Below are positions 1 to 13,800 of a stretch of 64,000 nucleotides of DNA, one piece after another. Numbering within the stretch: the first letter of the stretch is position 1; each line of letters begins with the position of its first letter. The DNA is taken from NCBI GenBank assembly GCA_949825025.1, contig OX463780.1:35072979-35136978 (forward strand), written 5' to 3'. Made by a program: the position numbers and the translations under genes. The notes beneath the pieces were generated by a model, which made no database searches, was not told where the DNA came from, and saw only the letters and a list, made by a program, of their open reading frames with translations. Origin of the DNA: Siphlonurus alternatus. Its lineage: Eukaryota > Arthropoda > Insecta > Ephemeroptera > Siphlonuridae.

Positions 1-751
1 GTATATATGATACTTAAAATCGCATTGAAAGCGTGCCAAAAGTAGCAAAACTTTATTTTATCAAAGCGTTCACTAACGTTGGAGCAGGAAGAAAAATAAA
101 TACAGATAATAACAATAATAAACCATAATTAAAGCAATTTGATAAGTTAAAAATATTGACAAAATAATAAGAAAGAGCAACAAACATTATCTTTGAAAAT
201 TACATACTATGTGTATAAATATGATATATAATATTATACTGTATAATAGTGTAAACAAAACAAAAATGGTATAACACACGTACACTATTTTTTAATAGTA
301 AAATTATTTGTAAATCAAGTTTGTCTTATGATTGATTTATTGATTGATAAACTGCAATTTAAACGAGTAGAGTTATCGCAATTAAAATATTTAATTCTAA
401 AAATAAAATAAAAATCCTTGGCAGTCTATTGTTGTATTTACATTTACGTCGTATTTCTTTTACTGCAAGACGTAGAAACATTTGCACTGTTTCCAACTAA
501 ACAATATTAAGTTATTGGTTGTATCATAAAATTATTTAATTTAATTTTAGACATTTTCTGCAATGTATTTTACTGTACTTCTCATTCAATCACGGAAAAA
601 TCTGCAATAAACTTCCACTCACGCGAGGTTACAAGTGTTATAAATAGTCTCCGTGTATCGTTAGAAATAGTTTGTGACGTCGCGCCAGACTAAGTGGAAT
701 GCTGGGGAACAGTGAATTTTTCTGATATCATAGATAATAGCTAGTACTCAC
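1..751. other. Left edge: kinesin intron or 3' region
   Basis: AT-rich with no coding signal except a slightly GC-richer patch near 600-720. The rest of the kinesin gene must lie beyond the edge. Confidence 0.5.
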
Positions 752-819
752 TGTGTGGGGCGTGAACCACGATACGAAGCAACTGCTGCAGTTGATGATC
801 GCGAGGTCGCCGCGGCGAC
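752..819 (-). CDS. Candidate kinesin exon 11
   Basis: A GC-rich island (about 740-905) has a good acceptor (pyrimidine-rich, TTGCAG) and a strong donor GTGAGT in the right order, giving a 68-base exon open in phase 0, as exon 10 requires. The peptide is Ala/Ser/Arg-rich with no recognisable motif, and no FHA residues are visible, so this is only a splice-site-based suggestion. Confidence 0.35.
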
Positions 820-1736
820 CTGCAACAGCGCGAGAGACGAGGTGAGCGCCGCAAGATTATTAGCGCTGGCGTCGCGCCACCGCGTGTGCACCACGCCCAA
901 GGTATTTGAAGCACAGGTGGGAATGAGCAAGACAAGGAGCAAGGCAGGTGGAATGGAGGCAGGTAACGATCGACGTTAAGTGTACTGAGACGGAATGTAA
1001 AAATGACATACTTCCCTGCATCATAAAAATATGAAGTTTATTTTGCATTCAGTTGCGTTAATTACCACTGTTTGTATAATCATTAATTAATTCCATTGTG
1101 TTTTATCAATCAAGCAAGACAACATGTAAATAGGCACTCATCTTCTATATGTTTACGGCGTGTTGATATTATTTTCCCTACATAGATAATATACACAGTA
1201 CACAGACAATAATTATGGGAATCCGTCAATCTGAGAGTATTTACAAGTATGGACTGAAATCATAATAATGGTAATTAATTTTGATTGATTATATGTAATC
1301 AATCACAAATAACAAATAAATTTGTCTAAAATATACACGTATAATAATATATAATAATACACGTCAAATTACACTCATTATATTATATCTTGTTAGAAAT
1401 ACACTAACAAAATCTTTGAATTGAAAAACGCACATTTTCACATCAAAGTATTGAAATTTAACTATTTAATCATGCACTGTATATTAGCATAATTATGCTA
1501 AATTGCAAGTGCGTTTTACGTTTTATATATAATATATTATTTATGATTAAATTTACAAAGTTTCAAAATTAAAAAAATAAAAAATAAAAACTACAATTAA
1601 AATAAAACCATTATAATGTGTTTTTAATAAGCACAAAACAATAATTCTCAGTTACCGACTTCAATTTAAGAGTACACTGACTTCAAGTAGCAATAATACA
1701 GAACAACACGATAAACTTGTGGCTAGACCACAGTAC
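820..1736. other. Between candidate exon 11 and kinesin exon 10
   Basis: AT-rich. The GC-rich island continues to about 905 and might belong to a longer exon in another frame; nothing else is seen. Confidence 0.5.
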
Positions 1737-1859
1737 CTTGCGGGGGGCGGGCCTGGCGTGCTGCTGCATTTGCTGGCTGGTCTGCCACCTAGCGATCCAG
1801 CGGCTCGCCAACGACTCCCCGCGGTCCTCGCCAGGCCCACGCTGCTTGATAGATCCGTT
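1737..1859 (-). CDS. Kinesin exon 10 (post-motor linker)
   Basis: Forty-one codons in phase 0. The stretch [19 protein letters not shown] resembles the W-x3-W coiled segment between the motor and the FHA domain in KIF16B and STARD9. Rich in Arg, Gln and Pro. Donor GTACTG. Confidence 0.8.
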
Positions 1860-4800
1860 CTGTCGCACACAGCCTCACTTTATCACTTCCATCAAGAAAA
1901 ATATGTAATAATTATACAATATTTTGTTTTATATAAGTCATCCATAAATCAAGAGGAGTGTTGACAGAAACAGTTAGTGCACATATACAAACTTATTTTC
2001 TCCATTAGAAACTTTTGATTTTTTTTTCTACATTCATGAGTATGTCGATCGTCATGATCGAATATAATATATTATAATTACATATATAGGTGTATACAGT
2101 AGTTATAGTTATATACCCATGGCATGAGTGTATGGAATAGTTGAAGTTAAAAATTTAGAATTTATAATGGAAATAATTCAATCAATCAATCATATTTTTT
2201 CAAAAAATTTACCAGTATAATAAAAATTGGTTTTTGTATCAAACAAAAATAACAATTAAATAATTAATTAAAACTGCTTCATACATTATTAATCGAGTAG
2301 GGTCGATTAGAAATTTAAGCAAATCGATCAACATGCATGTGAGAGTTTACAATATATATATTTAGAAATTTATTTTAGATGTACTTCCTTTCCTGCAAAA
2401 GCACCCGCCAAAACATAACCTCAAGAAGGTGACATACCCCCTGGAGCTCGGCGAGCACAGAACGTAATCTGGTGACCTCGGCCCGAAGCTCGCGAATGGT
2501 GTGCGCGTTTCCCTCCTCAGGTAGGCTCACATTCACGACGGGCTGGTTCACAATACGTTTTGCGCGCTGGGCGTAGCGTAGTGTGTTTACTGTCTCACTG
2601 TAACTTCCACTCGATGGAGAAACAGCTGTCAGCAACAACAAAAATTGCGTGTGAATTAACCTTTGATATGATATTTGAATAATTATAAATTTGTTAAATT
2701 ATATATTACTTTAATTTAATTATTAGGCAAAAGTTTCAACACTGATTTCTGTGTGATATCTTCCACTGAACATATTAATTATATATTGGCGTCGAAATGA
2801 ACTGTTATTTATTTTGATTTCGCTATTTATCGTATAAAAATATACATGTCTTTTCAACACATGCATATTATTTCATATAACATTATACAAAATATAAATT
2901 GTAATATAAACATAGCTATGTTATATTTCCTATATAGTTATATACAACATATATCAGTGCATCATGCAGTACTCCACTATTTTAGACTAAAACTATAATA
3001 TTATAAACTTACACAAATTGAGGCATTTTTGTATTTTTTACCACTTGAAATTAATGCATATTTAAAATTTAAATATATTATATTGCTGAGTATTGACTTT
3101 TTAATTTTTCACATATTAAATATGATTAATTCCTTCTTATATTCTTTCCATAATAATACCACAATAAAAAAAAATTCTCGTTACAACAACTTGGTTTCAA
3201 GCATGATTGCATGAACCCAAATATTGCTCTGATACGTTTATAAAACTAGTCGTGGCACTGCGCGTATGTGGTTTCGTGCTCGATCGGTCATATACTCAGC
3301 ACATATCCGGTTGTCGTGTACTTACTTGCTATCATATAAGTTTTGGCATTGCCGCCCAGTGAGTCTCGCAGCAGCCATGTAAGCACGGAATCACGGTATG
3401 GCACATAAACGTGGCCGTGGCCGCACCGGCGAAGGGGTGTGGCAACCACGTGACTGCACCTGGGACGATCCGCTATAAAAACAGACCGTGACAGTGGATT
3501 TTCTTCATGTAATGACAATACCAAGGACATCCAAATAATTAATATGTGCTCTATTATTTCACGACGTAAAATTAAAAATGTCATCTTACCCCTGTCGCAT
3601 ATGTAACCCGCTCTATTTGGTTGCTGAACATGTTGCCTATTATCAGTTTCAAAATAAATGTTCTGGCTAAGTTGTACAGTATGTAGTACACTCAAGCAGC
3701 TCAAACTTCATGTATGATATAAAATGATTTTTGTATTTTAAAAACGACTTTTAAATTGAATTATTAATTGTTTCAAGTAAATATGTGAAAATTAATTTTG
3801 ATATTTTAAGGCAGGACCAAAATGTCAATGTATGTAATTGTTATAAACTAATTCAATGTAATTGTTTGAGTGTTTATTGAATACTTCCTTTCACAATTAT
3901 TATAAAATAAGTAACAATATATTATAATTATCATCAAGGACTTTATAATAACATGAATATATACAAATTTCATGAAATTTGTTACTGCTTATATTTGAAT
4001 ATAGAACCTCGAGTTGTGTATTGTCAATTTTTTTTTTCAGACTTTTTTAACCCTATTCTCTAAAAATCGATGATAAACACACTTTAACGTCATAGTCACG
4101 CAACGTCTTTCTCTATGCTTGCGTGTTAAATATTTGCATGACCATGACGTCACAGCATTTTCCATGCATGCATAATTTTTAAGGGTGTTGGAGGTTTCAA
4201 AAGAACCTGAAAAAAATTTACAATTGATACATTTTAAATCGAGGTCCACTATCACAATAAACAGTAAAATAGTCATGAAGGTTGTCCATTATTCAATGTA
4301 AGGAGCTTGACATTAATATGTATATTTTTTTTTGCTCTTTTTTTTTGCGACAATAGTAAAAGCAGGTGAATAATTTATATTATATTACATTTAAGGAAAA
4401 TATTTTGTCAAATAACACAACATACATTGCAACAATTGACTACAATTTTGTACGGACAAAAAAAAAAAAAATACTTTTCGAACTAACAAAAATACTGTCT
4501 AATAGTGTATATATTAATGTGGGTATATATGTTTACATGTTAGTGCAATTGTATTCAAACCATCTAATTTAATTACAAATAAAATGGTCGTTAGCAACCT
4601 TACAAACTAAAATTTCTCTAACTCGCTTGGAATGTCTATGTCCTAGAGCAAGTCTCGGTTGATGCTGCCGTGCTCTCTGCAGTGCACACTGACACCGTCT
4701 ATACCCTCTCTCGATCTCTCTCTGCCAGGGGAAATTCATCTCACTTTCCACCCAGTGCAGTGATGCATTTGTGTGCGGTTCGCCAGGCTTTGGACATTAC

Positions 4801-7800
4801 TTTGGTCCATTAATAAAAAGTAGAGGTGTCCGTCCTGACTGAAGTTTTCCACGGTTCCCTCAGTCTCACCTCAGCCAATGCTGGAACGCATAACAGGCAG
4901 TGGCCACCACCCTTTCCCTCCCTAATCCCTACCCATTACCTCGCCTCGAGCTCCAAGATCATATATAGGGGTGTATCCTTGTAAAATATATATTATAATA
5001 ATATATAAATATATATATATACAATATATATATTAAATATATATTTTTTTTGCATTTCAAAAAGAAAATCCTTTCTGGAAGTGCATTAATATATTGAGGG
5101 AATTTGCAAATCTCTGCAGCATCTCCAGGTGATACCAGACAAGGGAGTTATTTTTTTTATAATGTGTTTATTAAATATAGCATCACATTAAAAACAAATT
5201 CTCTTGAATTATGTTTATAGTCTCGTTTTGACATGGAGGTGCTAGAAAGGTTTTTGTGTGTAGTGTGGTATGATATTTTAGTACAGACTTGTGTGCTGAT
5301 AATTACAAAATCTATTTTATTTTCAGCTACACAAAGTTGTGCTTCAAATGAGCAATTAATATATTGTAAAAGTTTTAACCAAACCTTAGACTAGGAAGCT
5401 TCTCAGACCGGAGTATGATCGGGGAGTGTCTCTTCTAGATTGGTTCCAAATGCTGTGTGGTATATAACAATGGGTGTAATAACATTTTAATTTTTAATCG
5501 CTTATTTAATTTAATATTATACACATGTTTTGTTTCATTGTTTCCATTGTGTTGTTAGACAGAAAAAAGTTTGTTATGGAAATTATTATTAAAATGTACA
5601 GTGAGTAGAGTCAGCATGTAAATATCATTGTGAACATTTATTGTACAGCAAAAGGTAAGTAAATTCAATAAAAAGTTTATGTTAACATTATGTTCTCTTG
5701 TACTGTACAGAGTTATAGACGTTATAGTCATATTTAAAGAGTGATTTTTTGCAACACGAACGCGCTGTTCCGTTCATATTGACTAAATGTCTCATTTTGT
5801 CCCACAAGTACATGGTTCGTGACCCTGATGTCACTTACCTAAGGCCGAGATGACGTTGCCGAGAGTGACGAGCGACTTGTTGATGTTGGCACCCTCCTCA
5901 CGACGCTCCCTGCTGCGGCCCGGCTGCGCGCGCTCGCTGCCGGCCAAGTCCACGAGGTGAGCGCGACACCCACCCTGCTGCCCGCTGCTGCAGCTGATGG
6001 TGAACACCGCGTGACTGCGGCTAGAGAGTGCGTGCTCGCCTGTGCGCGCAGTGCAGCGTCGCGAGTTGCCCTCGCCCAAAAGGGACATCAACGACGACGC
6101 GTCCTCAACCTCGTGCTCGCTCAGACCTGCAGCAAAACATAAATAATATGATCAGAGAGTTTAATGCACCTCTGTATACATGCAGCTAGTAAAATCTCAG
6201 AGTATGTATTTTTTCTTTGTTAAAGAAATGAAAATTGACATCACTGCTTAATTCATTTTTTTTAATTCTTTTTTTAATTCATTATAAATATACATAATAT
6301 ACATTTTGTAGATACAAAGTTTTGTTTACACCTTCAGTTCTATTTATGCCATGCATTGCAGGGAAAGAACTATAATTCGCACTCCTGGCGTTAGCAATTT
6401 CCTCCATTTTTTTTTTTTTTTTTTTTTTAATGAGGGATGAGAACGTACTATAATATATATAGCATTAGGATTCACTGTTGACGTACCAGGCCACCAAATT
6501 CAGGCTTTTGCCGAAAAGTTGAACTCTGCTATTATGATCTATTAGAATTAGATCTATTATATTATACCATGCAGTGTGAGAGTGTGAATAGAAAAATAAT
6601 CCTCTCTGCAGTCTGATGCACTACCTGCACGATGATAATGAATTAATTTCAAGGCGATTTAACATAAATTACGTAATATTTTTCAAATGTTATGGATTAT
6701 GGGTGCAATAAGCTCAAAATTTTATATTGATTCTGAGACACAATTATATTTTACATCTTCAATTAATATATCAATTGTAGTGCAATACTTATCAAGTGGA
6801 GACACAATTATATTTTACATCTTCAATTAATATATCAATGGAGTATCGTCCTCAATTTTTTTTATTGCAGAAATGGATAGAGGGTGCAAAGTTATGCTAC
6901 CCTGATTTTTTTCAGATTTTTTTGAGACCTGGAACTATTTTTAAAAAATTATTGAAAGTCCTTTTTGTGACGTCACGCGGCGGCAAGTCCTATCTTTTTC
7001 TTAAGGAGCGGCGTCTCGTGACGTCACGAAAAGGACTTTCAATCATTTTTTAAAAATAGTTCCCGGGCTCTAAAAAATCTGAAAAAAATCAGGGTAGCAT
7101 AACTTTGCACCCTCTATCCATTTCTGCAATAAAAAAAATTGAGGACAATACTCTATTGTAGTGCAATACTTATCAAGTGATCAATATATTATATTATATT
7201 ATATTATATTATATTATATTATATTATATTATATTATATTATATTATATTATATTATATTATATTATATTATATTATATTATATTATATTATATTATATT
7301 ATATTATATTATATTATATTATATTATATTATATTATATTATATTATATTATATTATATTATATTATATTATAGTATGAAACGCTCTCTAAATATGCACT
7401 TGAAATATCTCACCGTTTCTCCTTGTTCTAGCTTAATTTTAGACACCCCTAAGTTTAGCCATTCTTTCCGTAGATAAAGAAATGCATTCAGAAAAAAGTA
7501 ACACGGTGAACAAAAATAAACAACTTGAATTTTTGGAATGATTGGGACTGACGCGCTAAAACTATTTTTATTTATAGGTTGTTTTTTATGAAACGATTCG
7601 TATCTATTTAATTATTACTACAGTAAATTTGCCTTCACGTAAAAATTGCACAATATATTATACAGGTACTTGGAACTAACTAACGCATTGTTGCATTATT
7701 ATAATACAAAATATTAAGAAAAATATTGCAATGAGAAATGCTCCATGCAACCACCTATAATAATTAAAGCATTGCTTTCGTATTTCTACGCCATTGAAGT

Positions 7801-10800
7801 AAAACCTATTAATCAATTATTGAGAGTAAAATTTATTTAATCAAATTATTATTCATGAAAATTAAAAAAAAAGAAAAAAATATAATAACAAAATTTATAG
7901 GACAAATGTATAAAATTTGCTATTTGCTAAACGAAATAACGTGCGTCGAGGTATAATCTACAAGAGAGGAATAATTATTTGCTATAAAAAGGCAATTACC
8001 TAATTCAATTACACTAAATTGTAAGATAATCAAAGGAATTTAAAGAAGCGCATCAAAATTTAATTAAAACATCCTTAAATTATTTAATATTTTGAAGAAG
8101 AATGAGATAAAAATTATGAAAAAAATAGGAAATGAAAAAGCAATGTAATAATGTAATAACGGCACATTAAGTGGTCATAAACTCGATAAATATCGACGTT
8201 TTGTGTACTTACCCTGGACGTAGGGTCCTCTGCGAGGGTGCTCTCTTACCCTGAGTGGAGGTGAGGGAACGTGTTGGGCCCCCGGGGTTGCAAGGAGGTC
8301 CCTGACCCTTTCGTTGTGGATCTCGAGGAAGCTGGGGGCACGCAGTTGGGGGTCAGTAAGCACCAGTTTGCAGCGTGAGATCGCGGACTGGCACCGGCCA
8401 AGCGCACTGCCCGCGCGCGAGGGGGCAAGTAGTAGCCGCCAGCCAGCAAGCAAGCACCAACATCAGCAGCAGCCCTCCTTGCTACCAGCTAGCTAAGTGC
8501 GTGACACTAACTCTACACGGAAATAACTGAATTCCCTAACAACTTTTCTCAAGAGCTAAACTAAACTTTTTTATTATAATATATAATGGTTGTTTCGTGA
8601 TGTTTTTTTTTTTTACAAAAAGCATGACATCTTGCAATAAGGCAATTCGAGTAACTATATTTTAAGACTTTACAAGAGACTCTTTTTTATAACACATAAA
8701 TTATTTATGATGTCAAGTAATGTGCGCTTTATGTTTTAATTAAGTGAGAAAATTTCAATTTATTTTAATTGCATCATGTCAAATGTGTTACCAGAGAAGT
8801 GCTTACTTATCACACTTGCGTGCATGGAAGTTTAGAGTTTAACTAATTTGCGTTCACAATTTATAATGGATGCGATTCACGAAGCAGTTAGCCAGGTTTC
8901 TAACCACTTTTAGCTTAACCACGTTTAGCTAGGGTCGTTTAACACGTAAAACAGGTATAGTTAAACGTGGTTAAGCTAAACGTGGTTAAGAAACCTGGCT
9001 AACTGCTTCGTGAATCGTGCCCAATATGACTACTTGAAATATTATATCAAAAGAGTTTAAGACTAGTTTTTTATACTTAAATCATAAACAGTGCAATTAT
9101 TATTATTATTAATTATTAGCAAATAATAATTTAAGTTTATTTCTTTTATTTCAATGAAATATTATAGAATCTGACATGGTATCTCGATCAAAATATTGAT
9201 ATAATATTTTCAGTACATAAAATTCTAATACTTTATTTTATTTTTTTAAATTTATATTCTGTGTTTGATTTTATCATAATCCTTTTGGAATTTGGAACAA
9301 CATACAACTTGCCTGCTAAATACCAAAATGTATCAGAGAGAACACGAAATAAACACACGCACTCGATTTTGCAGTTCCCCCTTTGTGTGATCTTCAATAC
9401 ACTTAATAATTGGGAAAAATTAGTAATACCTAATTTACTCAAAACCATATAATATATGTAACATCATTTGAATTGTTTCACAGTAATTCAAAGATGAATC
9501 ACTTATAACCTGGTTTTCCAACCTGAATTTCTATCATTTAAGTATCGACCCTCTTCTAGAGAGCATTTCACTGTCTATAATATTCACTGCACTTCCAAGA
9601 CACCAAATTACACAATTATATCAAAATATTCTCATACTCTAATGTCTTAATTTTTATTTAAATTTTATTAATAAAAAAAAATTAAAAGAATAACACAAAT
9701 ATGTTCTATAATCACTTGTGTGTAATAAGTGTTAGCAACTTTTTCATTTATTAGATTTTAAAAAAAGTTAACTCTATTACAAATGTAATAATAAATTAAT
9801 TAACTTTTTGACTTGAATCATATCATGTTTGTAAGTGACACTGTATTAAATTATCCCAGGGTTGCACGAGACTATGATATCCACTCGTCCAGTTGGCTGC
9901 TAACGTTACACTGGTGCCGTAGGTCTCACGGGCTGCTGCAGCTTGCGTGGCCCGACCGCGCGAGTAGCGAGAATGACTCTGCTATGGTACCAGCTTGGCG
10001 CCAGTATAGTATAGAGGCGCCTGTCTGTATGATCACGAGTGTTTGCCAGCCCTATAACGTGTAGAGATCGACCCATCCGTATAGAGCGTGCATGATGGCG
10101 CCCAAGCGGTGGTGGTGTCAATGCCGATCACAGCACGCTATCATCTGATCCCAATCCAACTATATCTTTATCTATCACCTTTATTTTGATCAAGAAAACT
10201 TATTATTACATAATATCTATTCTTTCACTAATTTTTAAATTAGTGATTTCTTATTTTCCATATGCGTTGTATATTAGATCTCTCGATGAAAAATCGGAGA
10301 AATTTTAATACAAACAATAATTGACAGCTTACATGAAATTTTTTATTACAAAAATGAAAAAGAGGTTATAAAATTATGCCACTCTGAATTTTTTCAGATT
10401 TTTTGGAGTCCCGAAACTATTTTTAAATAATTATTGAAGTTCTCTAACTTACGTTGGCACACCTGGAGCCTTAATAAAAAAGATAGGGCAAAAACGCCTC
10501 CAGGGGGCGTGGCCGCACTTTCAATAATTTTTTAAAAATAGTTCAGAGACTCAAAAAAATCTGAAAAAATTCATAGTAGCATGATTTGATACCCTCTATT
10601 CATTTTTGCAGTAAAAAAAATTTCATACAATGTGAGTTGTCCATTCATGCATGAAGAATCAATCGTTTAAAAATTCGAATAGGGACAAAAGTAAGCGCTG
10701 TGTGATGTTATTATATATATAATATATTATACATGTTATATAATTATTATAATAGTATTATTACCTTCAGGTAAATAATTAAAAATTTATTTTACCTTTA

Positions 10801-13800
10801 AATTACCAAACCAATTAAAGTATTTTGACGCTTTGACTGATTTGAGCCGGAAACAAATTAATTAATGTAATATTATAAATAATAAATTACTTCAGAAATA
10901 AACGATTGTAATAAAAGACTGTTATCTGAAAGTTGATTGCAATCTGAAAGTTTCAACTCAAACATTGCATGCATATGAATGGTTATTTAACACATGCACA
11001 ATAACAACCATATATATATATATACATATATACATATTATACTGTACACGGAGTTTTACATATAATATGATCTTCTATACAACCTCCTTGACTCACTATA
11101 AAGTAAATTGCTATGTAGCAATTTAGCTACAATTTATTTTTTTATAATATTATATAGATAATACAAAGTAATAAATATACAACGTTAAAAACTTTTATGT
11201 ACATTATATAATTTATTTTCATTAAAAAATAATGTTTTCTGTGTTGAAAAAAATGTTTATTACCACCTAAAATTTAAGGCTAATACCTAAAATCTAATGC
11301 AGAAATATCACATGCTCTAAATCGCAATCTCCTGACAATCAAGATATATACAGTATATATATAATAATATACTATATATACATAATTATTATATTACCAG
11401 TAAATGTTATATAGATTATACTTTTTACTGTGTTTTTTTGACGTTATATAAATTGTTACTCACTATCACGGATAATTCGGTTTATATTATATTTTTTGTG
11501 GTATTATCGAGGACGAAAAATCAGAAAAATTCATACGCACGGTTTACAAATTTTAGGCATTCAGTATAGGATATAATTTTGGCTATAGTATTTCTTCCTG
11601 CTGCTATAATTTACTTCTATGTTGAAATTAATTGTTGTTGTAATGTCAGAAAACTTCTGTGGCAATTATTATTGTTCACCGATGCACATTTCTTAGATTA
11701 AAAACTATTTTCAGTCATTTAAATCACTTTTACACCTAGCCTAGCTACTGTGTAACACTGTTACAGTGAGTTATAACAGTGAGTAAGATTTAAATTCAAC
11801 GTTGCCATGTGCAGCATTGTTGTGGATAACACTGTTTTATCGTGCTTCTTATTTGCTGTGGCTCGTCGCCTCGTTTGACTAAGGAGATGCTGCTTACAGA
11901 GTTTAATTATGACAGAGTGGGCTATAACACGCAGCTTATGACGCCCAAAGTAAGCAGTCAGATGGCTTTTGCTTAGTTAGTACACAAAAATGTTTGTTCT
12001 TCAATATATATAACTGTTTACATAATAACATTAAATTTTGTGTTACGTTAATTATTGTTAAAGCTTTAATCTCAGAAAGGCTCAGAAAGGTGCTCTATAT
12101 TGTACTAATTTATAAGCTGCAAATTAATATTATACGCTTATAATTAAAATCTTGGTGAACAAAAAATATATTTTCTGAAAATTTTGTAACTTTAAGGATA
12201 TTATATTAATCATGGTATTTCTCACGGCTATATAAATTTAGATACAATCATCGCATCTATATCTGAAAGGTTATCACCTTATCACAAAAAGTTTAGGGAA
12301 CTTTTCAGATGAGGAGAGTGTACACCCGACTCTTATGGAAAGTTCCTAGCCATCAAGAAAGCACTATACTGTGGGAGTCAAAGAGAAATACAGTAAAATT
12401 ATGATATGAAAAGCTAAAGAATTAAGAGATGAACTACTCAGCCTTTTGCATCTGATTATATTCTAGATCAGAGAGTATAGTGCTACTTTTCTGATGATAG
12501 CGTAAGTACAAAAGATCGAACACTACATGGGTACTGTAAAGTTCCTACTAAATTTTTGTGTTAAGTAAATTCTCATAACATTCAGATGGACATGTCTTAT
12601 TTTGATGCACATTGTCTACTTTTATGTATGCAAGTATTTACCAGACAGCAGCACGGAACTTCTGCGACGGCTGCGTTGCGACAAGGCACGGCGGTGACTG
12701 CGAGGTGGCTGAGTTGCTAAGACGAGAGAACAGTTCTTCACATATCCGCGGTGTCAATCCTGGCTGGCCCTGCAACAACGTGATTTGAAGTCTCTGAACA
12801 AAGTTGGCACAAAAATCACAAAACATTAAAAAAAACAGCTGATCATGCATAACATAGATGTGCAAGGAGAAAATGCTAATTTCACTACAACAATATAATG
12901 ATATATACTTTTCATTTAGGTGCGCTATCAGTGTTATCAGCAAACGGACTACTAACTCATTTATAGGTATTTTTTTTAAATATTTTTCTGTCCCTAGAAC
13001 CGGGGTACGTACCTATATATATTAATCATTAAAATAAATATCACCAAATGTTTAATAAATTTATTTTATTGTATAATTAATTTTAATTGTCTGAAGAAAT
13101 AGTCAGGAAAAAACTCTGGACTTCAAATTAAAAATAGCAACACGATGTTTTTACCAATCCACAGCAACAACAGTTCTTAAGGAAATCTTTTAACATGCAC
13201 TGTTTTTATTGTACAACGTCATAAATATTTCAGCGTTCAAGTTTTCATACACTTCTTTACGTTTGAATATAAATTAATGTTGGTAACTGCAAACGTTACA
13301 GCATGCAGGCTTCAGCGACATGAAATGACGCGACCGAGTGTCGAGTGTCGTTGGCATCGCTCGCACTCCGGAGACACCGAGCTAACCCCACTTCGTAGAC
13401 ACGCGATATCGCCAAGTTTTAATTCGAGAAGTTTGAATAAAGTAATCTACATTGTAGTTTAAAATTTAATATCGATTATTAGCATATGAATGTTTCCTGT
13501 ACGTTTTGAATCAAAATTGGGTGATACGAAATATAACCAATTTCACAGAAAAAAACTTTATATGCATTATTTTTTAGTAATAATGAAAAACATTTGGTAT
13601 AAAAAATTAATAATAAGAAAAAATTAAGATAAATATTTTTCTGATTTATAAACCATTCTTTACATTTTTTTTAATATATGGACAGAGAAAGTGCTTTTAC
13701 AACGAATGGTTCAAAGAGACAGTATAACTATATAACTTATTTTAAATTCTTTGTTTTGCGATATTGCGGTACTTTTATGTAATGTTTAAACTCCCAAACA

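Larger units (their letters stand above)
6127..8212. other. Kinesin intron 6
   Basis: Holds the 64-bp duplication, the family B element and the (TTATA)n satellite; the rest shows nothing. Confidence 0.6.
8332..12641. other. Kinesin intron 5
   Basis: Holds hairpin G, a family B copy and a GC-rich patch at about 9846-10150 that is open in places on both strands but has no motif. Confidence 0.55.

Noticed and set aside
3454..3473. Kinesin exon 8 starting at the AGs nearer the conserved motif
   Set aside because: Those acceptors break the frame with exon 7; the AG at 3473-3474 keeps it.
7161..7379. ORF of repeated YYIIL
   Set aside because: Translation of the (TTATA)n satellite.
8314..8496. 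Plus-strand ORF opposite kinesin exon 6
   Set aside because: Shadow of the exon and its GC-rich upstream flank.
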